From positions 4,276,027 to 4,296,643 of the forward strand of contig CP070771.1 in NCBI GenBank assembly GCA_020345785.1: a DNA stretch of 20,617 nucleotides, given 5' to 3'. Both the position numbers and the translations under genes were made by a program. The stretch's first letter is position 1; each line of letters starts with the position of its first letter. Shown piece after piece: positions 16,367 through 20,617 of the stretch. The notes under the pieces are model-generated. The model ran no database searches, had not been told where the DNA came from, and worked only from the letters and a program-made list of their open reading frames with translations. Source of the DNA: Desulfobacterales bacterium. Lineage in GTDB: Bacteria > Desulfobacterota > Desulfobacteria > Desulfobacterales > JAFDCJ01.

Positions 16367-17130
16367 CAAAATAAAAAAAGGACAGGGAACGGAAGACATA
16401 AGTCAAAGGACAGCAGGGGAAGGTCTCGATTAGCGCTGCGCTTGAGGTGAACCCTTTCAGGGCTTGAAGTGAAAAGCGCCGATTACCCAGTTTCGGTGAT
16501 ATAGAGGCTCCTTAGCCGTCAGCTTTTGACACAAGCGAAGCGCTCCTTCGGCGCCTCCTACGCGCCGTGCACCTCTATCTGTGTCCAGCAGCCATTAACC
16601 ATCCATCAGCTAGCCGATCGAAACCTGTTAGAGATATCCCGGATCGAATCAGAAAGTGCAGCATCAGCGACCACCAGCAGAGCTGGAGGTATGAGGAAGG
16701 CCCCTGGAAGGGGCCGGAACCAAGACCTGTCATGTGTCGCTGATGTATATAAAGAATTTTGACGGCATCATGTCAGTTTGGACAACCAAAAAATGCTCTC
16801 GCTGTAACGGTAAATTCTTTTCAATTCTCACCAACATAGCCGGTGGCTTATGAATGGAGTTATAGCAGTCTTCTTTTTAGTTAAACCTTATATCATCGCG
16901 CAGGGTGCAGCTACCATAACTTGGCCCGGGACATGATGATCTTTTACCCTTCTTTTTGCATCGTTGACAAGCATGGAATCGTAATTAATTAAGAATTAGA
17001 CCCACCTATAGAGGAGTTATAAATTGCGCCCAATTTATGAACACTCACCGTAAAATCATAAAGTTAAAAAACTATCCTATTTTGTTTACGATCATTTAGG
17101 GTTAAACAACGCTTAACAAGGAGGTGTCGC
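16367..17130. other. Intergenic region between mlaA and the GAPDH pair
   Basis: No convincing gene is present in these 764 bp. The first part has GGACAG-type degenerate units (about 16378-16420) and a CCCTTTCAGGG hairpin (about 16452-16462). The middle holds copy 2 of the structured repeat. The last 250 bp are AT-rich and should hold the promoter for the GAPDH genes; TTGACA at 16964-16969 is a good -35, but the best -10 after it is poor. A GAGGAG before TTG at 17023 opens only nine codons and is probably chance. Confidence 0.5.
16663..16863 (+). repeat. Structured repeat, modules A and B, copy 2
   Basis: Module A (16663-16771, 109 bp) and module B (16775-16863, 89 bp) match 5059-5167 and 5392-5480 at identical lengths and in the same orientation. 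Here they are joined by only 3 bp. The GGCCCC-TGGAA-GGGGCC hairpin is unchanged, while the outer stem of module A shrinks from 11 to 9 bp (ATCAGCGAC with GTCGCTGAT). Module B lacks the left inverted arm seen in copy 1, and its small hairpin is degraded (CACCAACATAGCCGGTG). Confidence 0.8.
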
Positions 17131-18153
17131 ATGTCAACTGTCGGTTTAGGCTTAATGGGTTTTGGCAGGATCGGAAGAAACCTCTTCCGCATTCTTTACC
17201 AGAGCCGGGATATCCGTTTGCGGGCGATCAGCGATATTGCCGATCACAAAGCGCTCGAGTATTTGTTGCGTTTCGATACGATTTTGGGCCCCTTTCCGGA
17301 TGAAGTCAGCGTCAAGGAAGGGCACCTTTACGTGGCCGGGCGCCAGGTTCCCATGCTTTCGGAAAAAGAGCCCGGTGACGTGCCGTGGGGAGACCTTGGG
17401 GTCGATGTGGTGATTGAGGCCACCGCCCGCAGATGGTCGCGCGGGAAGCTCGAAAGGCATCTCGAACGGGGAGCCAAACGGGTTATTCTATGCGCTCCGC
17501 CCCAGGACCCACCGGATATTACGGTGGTGATGGGCGTCAACGACGATCAGCTGAAACCGGAGCACCGCATTGTCTCCAACGGTTCGTGCACGGCCCACTG
17601 CGCAGCGCCGATCGTCAAAGTACTGCATGAAGCTTTCGGAATTCAGCGGGCGTTTCTGAGCACCGTTCATGCATATACCAACCAGCAGCGCCTGGCGGAT
17701 GTTCCCTCCGAAGATAAACGCCGCGGCCGGGCGGCCGCCGAAAACATTATTCCCCAGACAACCGATGCCGCTCTGATGGTTTCCAGCTTGATACCCGAAA
17801 TGGAAGGGCGCATCAGCGGCGGATCCATGAATGTTCCCGTGCCCAACGGCTCGGTGGTGGATCTGGTTTGCTGGCATGAAAAACCGGTGACGACCACCGC
17901 AATCAACGAGGTGGTGCGGACAGCCGCCTCTACTGTTAAATGGCGTGAAATCATCGAGTATGAGGACGATCCCATCGTATCCAGCGACATCATTCGCAGT
18001 CCCTACTCGACCACCTTCGATTCCCTGGCCACCATGGTGATGGGAGATCGCGTCTCTAAAACGCTTTCCTGGTACGACAATGGCTGGGGTTATGCACACC
18101 GAGTGGTAGATCTCATCAATACCTTCTCTGAAATAGAAAAGGAGGCAGCATAA
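17131..18153 (+). CDS. Divergent GAPDH-family dehydrogenase
   Basis: This 340-residue protein has the full glyceraldehyde-3-phosphate dehydrogenase fold: the NAD-binding GFGRIGRNLFR at the N-terminus, catalytic Cys153 in SNGSCTAHC, and catalytic His180 in STVHAYTNQQRLADVP. However, several positions normally invariant are changed. Asn234 stands where GAPDH has the substrate-phosphate arginine (SMNVPVP against AMRVPVP in the next gene), TTDAAL replaces TTGAAR, EATARRW replaces ESTGVF, and WYDNGWGYAHR replaces WYDNEWGYSNR. It is therefore probably an NAD(P)-dependent aldehyde dehydrogenase of altered substrate or a regulatory paralogue; erythrose-4-phosphate dehydrogenase would be expected to keep the arginine. 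A strong AAGGAGGTG precedes ATG 17131. Its stop overlaps the next gene's ATG by one base (TAATG), so the two are translated as a pair. Confidence 0.9.
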   Translation: MSTVGLGLMGFGRIGRNLFRILYQSRDIRLRAISDIADHKALEYLLRFDTILGPFPDEVSVKEGHLYVAGRQVPMLSEKEPGDVPWGDLGVDVVIEATARRWSRGKLERHLERGAKRVILCAPPQDPPDITVVMGVNDDQLKPEHRIVSNGSCTAHCAAPIVKVLHEAFGIQRAFLSTVHAYTNQQRLADVPSEDKRRGRAAAENIIPQTTDAALMVSSLIPEMEGRISGGSMNVPVPNGSVVDLVCWHEKPVTTTAINEVVRTAASTVKWREIIEYEDDPIVSSDIIRSPYSTTFDSLATMVMGDRVSKTLSWYDNGWGYAHRVVDLINTFSEIEKEAA

Positions 18154-19154
18154 TGGCTATAAACATCGGAATAAACGGCTTCGGCCGCATCGGCCGCAGC
18201 GTCTTTCGAATTTTAAGTGATCGCAATGATGTTAACGTCGTATGCATCAACGACCTGTTTGACAACGAACAGCTTGCCTACCTTCTGAAATACGATACGG
18301 TGATGGGTATCTTCCCAAAGGAGGTGCGGGCAACTGCGGATGCTATGTATGTGGGCGATCAGAAAGTTGTGATGACCGATCAGCGGGACCCGGCTGAAAT
18401 TCCCTGGAAAGATTTGGGGGTTGATTTTGTCATTGAATCAACCGGCGTGTTTCGCGAGAGAAAAGGTCTGGAAAAGCATTTAGCGGCGGGAGCGGGCAAA
18501 GTGATTCTCACGGTGCCGGCCAAGGATGAAATCGATGCCACTATCGTACTCGGCGTCAACGACGATCAACTCAAGGCGGATCACCGCATCGTCTCCAATG
18601 CATCCTGCACCACCAATTGCCTGGCACCCATTGCCAAAATTCTCGATGAATCTTTCGGCATCGAAGAAGGGTTTATCACCACGGTCCACGCCTATACCAA
18701 CGACCAGCGTCTGGCCGATGTGCCTCACAAAGACTTTCGACGCAGTCGTGCTGCAGGCGAAAATATTATTCCCACAACCACCGGTGCGGCCCGGGCGGTC
18801 GGCAAGGTGCTGCCGCAATTGAAGGGCAAACTGGATGGGCTGGCCATGCGTGTTCCGGTGCCGGACGGCTCCATCGTGGACCTGGTGGCCCGCCTGGGGC
18901 GCAACGCATCCGTGGAAGAAGTCAATGCCGCGGCGCGGGAAGCAGCCGAGGGGCCGATGCGAAAGGTCGTCGAATACAGCGACGCACCGCTGGTCTCGAG
19001 CGACATCATCGGCAATCCCCATTCAAGTATTTTTGACGCGCTGTCCACCATATCATTGCAGGACGGCTTTGTCAGGATTGTTTCATGGTACGACAACGAG
19101 TGGGGCTACTCCAATCGAGTAGTGGATCTGATTGATAAGATGGCAACCCTGTGA
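18153..19154 (+). CDS. gap: Glyceraldehyde-3-phosphate dehydrogenase, type I
   Basis: This 333-residue enzyme oxidises glyceraldehyde-3-phosphate to 1,3-bisphosphoglycerate with NAD, in glycolysis, or the reverse in gluconeogenesis. All key motifs are standard: INGFGRIGRSVFR, the Asp of CINDLFDNEQLAYLLKYD that favours NAD, catalytic Cys152 in SNASCTTNCLAP, His179 in TTVHAYTNDQRLADVP, TTTGAARAVGKVLP, phosphate-binding Arg233 in AMRVPVPDGS, and WYDNEWGYSNRVVDL. The ATG at 18153 overlaps the stop of the divergent paralogue, and its ribosome binding site AAGGAGG lies in the end of that gene. The stop is followed directly by degenerate repeats and then the glycerate kinase. Confidence 0.97.
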   Translation: MAINIGINGFGRIGRSVFRILSDRNDVNVVCINDLFDNEQLAYLLKYDTVMGIFPKEVRATADAMYVGDQKVVMTDQRDPAEIPWKDLGVDFVIESTGVFRERKGLEKHLAAGAGKVILTVPAKDEIDATIVLGVNDDQLKADHRIVSNASCTTNCLAPIAKILDESFGIEEGFITTVHAYTNDQRLADVPHKDFRRSRAAGENIIPTTTGAARAVGKVLPQLKGKLDGLAMRVPVPDGSIVDLVARLGRNASVEEVNAAAREAAEGPMRKVVEYSDAPLVSSDIIGNPHSSIFDALSTISLQDGFVRIVSWYDNEWGYSNRVVDLIDKMATL

Positions 19155-19286
19155 TATGGGATTTGCGATATCGGATTGCGGATTGAATTGGCATAGTGCC
19201 GGCGGCAAAGCACATAGCGTGGAGGACTGGAGACTGAAACCTTTTTTCTGTCCTCTGAAATCTGAACCGAACACGAAAGGAAAGGC
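19155..19286. repeat. Short repeat-rich spacer between gap and glycerate kinase
   Basis: It starts right after the gap stop with units of the type GATTGCGGATTG (about 19173-19186) and GGCATAGTGCC..GCACATAGCG (about 19190-19219), similar to those in the pta-ackA and mlaD-mlaC gaps. The ribosome binding site AAAGGAAAGG of the kinase is at its end. Confidence 0.6.
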
Positions 19287-20617
19287 ATGTCGACACACTC
19301 TGATGAGCTTCAAAAAATGCGGCAACACGCCATGGCGATTTTCAAGGCAGCTTTGAAAGCGGTCGATCCGGTGGAGGCGATTCTCCGCTATGTCAAACTG
19401 GTAGATGATGGCTTACAAATTGGAGAGCAGCGCTTTAAATTTGAAGATTATGATCGTATTTTGGTGACAGGAGCCGGCAAAGCCGGAGCCCCCATGGCAA
19501 AAGCCCTGGAGGACCTGCTGGGGGATCGGATTTCAGATGGTGTGATCGTGGTCAAAGAAGGCCACGGTTTGCCATTACAGCACATGCGTATTCATGAGGC
19601 AGGACACCCGGTCCCCGATAAACGCGGAATTCGGGGTGCCGAGGATATTCTATCGTTGGTAGAGGCGGCCGGGGAGCGGGATTTGGTGATATGCGTCATT
19701 TCCGGGGGCGGATCCGCCCTGCTGGTGGCTCCGGCCGAAGGGGTTACCCTTGAGAACAAACAGGAGGTGACACGTTTGCTTTTGGCCTGCGGTGCGGATA
19801 TTCACGAAATCAACACCGTCAGAAAGCATCTCTCCCGGGCTAAAGGAGGAGGTTTGGCCCGTCTGGCCTATCCGGCTACGGTGATAAGCCTGATCCTCTC
19901 GGATGTTATCGGAGATGATCTGAATGTGATTGCATCCGGACCCGCGGTACCGGATACCAGCACATTTGCCGATGCCCGGGGCGTGTTTAAGAAGTATGAC
20001 ATCTGGAACAAGCTTCCAGAATCTGTCCAAACACGCATTCAGCAAGGCCTGGCAGGAGATATCGAGGATACCCCTAAAGCGGGTGATGATGTCTTCAAAA
20101 GATGCTATTCCGAGCTGGTGGGGACCAACATCCAGGCCTTGATCGCCGCGAGCCGGGAGGCCCAGCGGAAGGGTTATCGGTCTTTGATTCTTTCTTCCAC
20201 TGTGGAGGGAGAAGCAAGGGAAGTGGTTAAAATGTTTGCGGCTTTTGCGAAAGAAGTTCGCAATTCAGCCAACCCGATTCCAGCACCCGCCTGTATTTTG
20301 TGCGGCGGAGAAACCACGGTAACGATTCAGGGCGAAGGCAAAGGAGGCCGCAACCAGGAATTTGCATTGGCATCTGCCATGATCATCGACGGCATGGAAA
20401 ACATCGTTGTTTTAAGCGGAGGCACCGACGGTACGGATGGACCCACCGATGCCGCGGGGGCCATCGCCGACGGCAAAACGATTACCAGAGCCCGGTCCAT
20501 CAATCTCGATCCATTGGACTTTCTCAAACGCAACGACTCATATCATTTCTTCAAGCCGCTGGATGATTTGATAATCACCGGACCCACCCGGACGAATGTT
20601 TCGGATGTGTATATGGT
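19287..20617 (+). CDS. Glycerate 2-kinase, MOFRL (GckA/TtuD) family, last residues cut off
   Basis: The frame opens at ATG 19287, with GAAAGGAAAGG just upstream, and is still open at the window edge after 443 codons; family members are usually about 420-450 residues, so only a few residues should be missing. Members phosphorylate D-glycerate to 2-phosphoglycerate with ATP, in the cytoplasm. The N-terminal DUF4147 domain shows VTGAGKAGAPMAKALE, GHPVPDKRG, CVISGGGSALLVAP, INTVRKHLSRAKGGGLA and LSDVIGDDLNVIASGP. The C-terminal MOFRL domain shows CGGETTVTI, GKGGRNQEFALA, LSGGTDGTDGPTDAAGA and TGPTRTNVSDVY. With GAPDH upstream it feeds lower glycolysis. It could also use glycerate set free by the phosphorylase at the other end of the window, if that enzyme acts on glucosylglycerate; that link is inference. 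Confidence 0.95.
   Translation, partial: MSTHSDELQKMRQHAMAIFKAALKAVDPVEAILRYVKLVDDGLQIGEQRFKFEDYDRILVTGAGKAGAPMAKALEDLLGDRISDGVIVVKEGHGLPLQHMRIHEAGHPVPDKRGIRGAEDILSLVEAAGERDLVICVISGGGSALLVAPAEGVTLENKQEVTRLLLACGADIHEINTVRKHLSRAKGGGLARLAYPATVISLILSDVIGDDLNVIASGPAVPDTSTFADARGVFKKYDIWNKLPESVQTRIQQGLAGDIEDTPKAGDDVFKRCYSELVGTNIQALIAASREAQRKGYRSLILSSTVEGEAREVVKMFAAFAKEVRNSANPIPAPACILCGGETTVTIQGEGKGGRNQEFALASAMIIDGMENIVVLSGGTDGTDGPTDAAGAIADGKTITRARSINLDPLDFLKRNDSYHFFKPLDDLIITGPTRTNVSDVYM

Noticed and set aside
16526..16762. 78-codon plus-strand open frame before the GAPDH genes
   Set aside because: No ribosome binding site, odd composition, and its end lies in the structured repeat.
17023..17052. 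Nine-codon leader peptide from TTG after GAGGAG upstream of the GAPDH genes
   Set aside because: Rare start codon, no regulatory codon pattern and no terminator-antiterminator fold seen.
17131..18153. First GAPDH-like gene as erythrose-4-phosphate dehydrogenase
   Set aside because: The phosphate-binding arginine expected in Epd as well as GAPDH is replaced by Asn, so this name is not supported.

Overview
The window reads as a chromosomal segment of a Gram-negative anaerobe, most plausibly of the Desulfobacterota (former Deltaproteobacteria). The reasons are a Mla-type outer-membrane lipid transport operon, an acetate kinase/phosphotransacetylase pair, a medium GC content, and intergenic DNA full of degenerate short tandem repeats. 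The organism assignment is inference from gene content; there is no rRNA or other marker here. No tRNA, rRNA, CRISPR array, phage gene or transposase gene was found.

Layout. The left half (1-10763) is on the minus strand, and the right half (11297-20617) is on the plus strand. They diverge from a 533-bp intergenic region. Reading leftward from the divergence point: pta (phosphate acetyltransferase), ackA (acetate kinase), ldh (L-lactate dehydrogenase), then a compact three-gene unit. That unit holds a GT4 glycosyltransferase, a GH13_18 sugar phosphorylase of the glucosylglycerate-phosphorylase type, and a phosphoglucomutase cut by the left edge. Reading rightward: mlaE, mlaF, mlaD, mlaC and mlaA (phospholipid transport across the envelope), a pair of overlapping GAPDH-family genes, and a MOFRL-type glycerate kinase that runs off the right edge.

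How the genes fit together. Most of the genes belong to central carbon metabolism. The phosphorylase would release glucose-1-phosphate, and the phosphoglucomutase would convert it to glucose-6-phosphate. If the acceptor is glycerate, the distant glycerate kinase could recover the other half. GAPDH serves the triose stage, LDH links pyruvate and lactate, and Pta/AckA links acetyl-CoA and acetate with ATP formation. The Mla operon is a separate envelope function. It has no mlaB (STAS partner) gene in the window, and its ATPase MlaF carries an extra C-terminal domain of about 150 residues that resembles a GGDEF domain without its catalytic motif.

Points of most interest: (1) the MlaF-GGDEF-like fusion; (2) a 20-bp tandem duplication over the ldh start codon that separates the Shine-Dalgarno sequence from the gene and creates a 7-codon upstream frame overlapping it by ATGA; (3) a 516-bp insertion with perfect 19-bp inverted ends between mlaE and mlaF, itself built of two palindromic units of about 94 bp; (4) a two-part structured repeat present at 5059-5480 and 16663-16863; (5) a divergent GAPDH paralogue that has lost the substrate-phosphate arginine, directly upstream of a normal one; (6) related degenerate repeats in several separate intergenic gaps.
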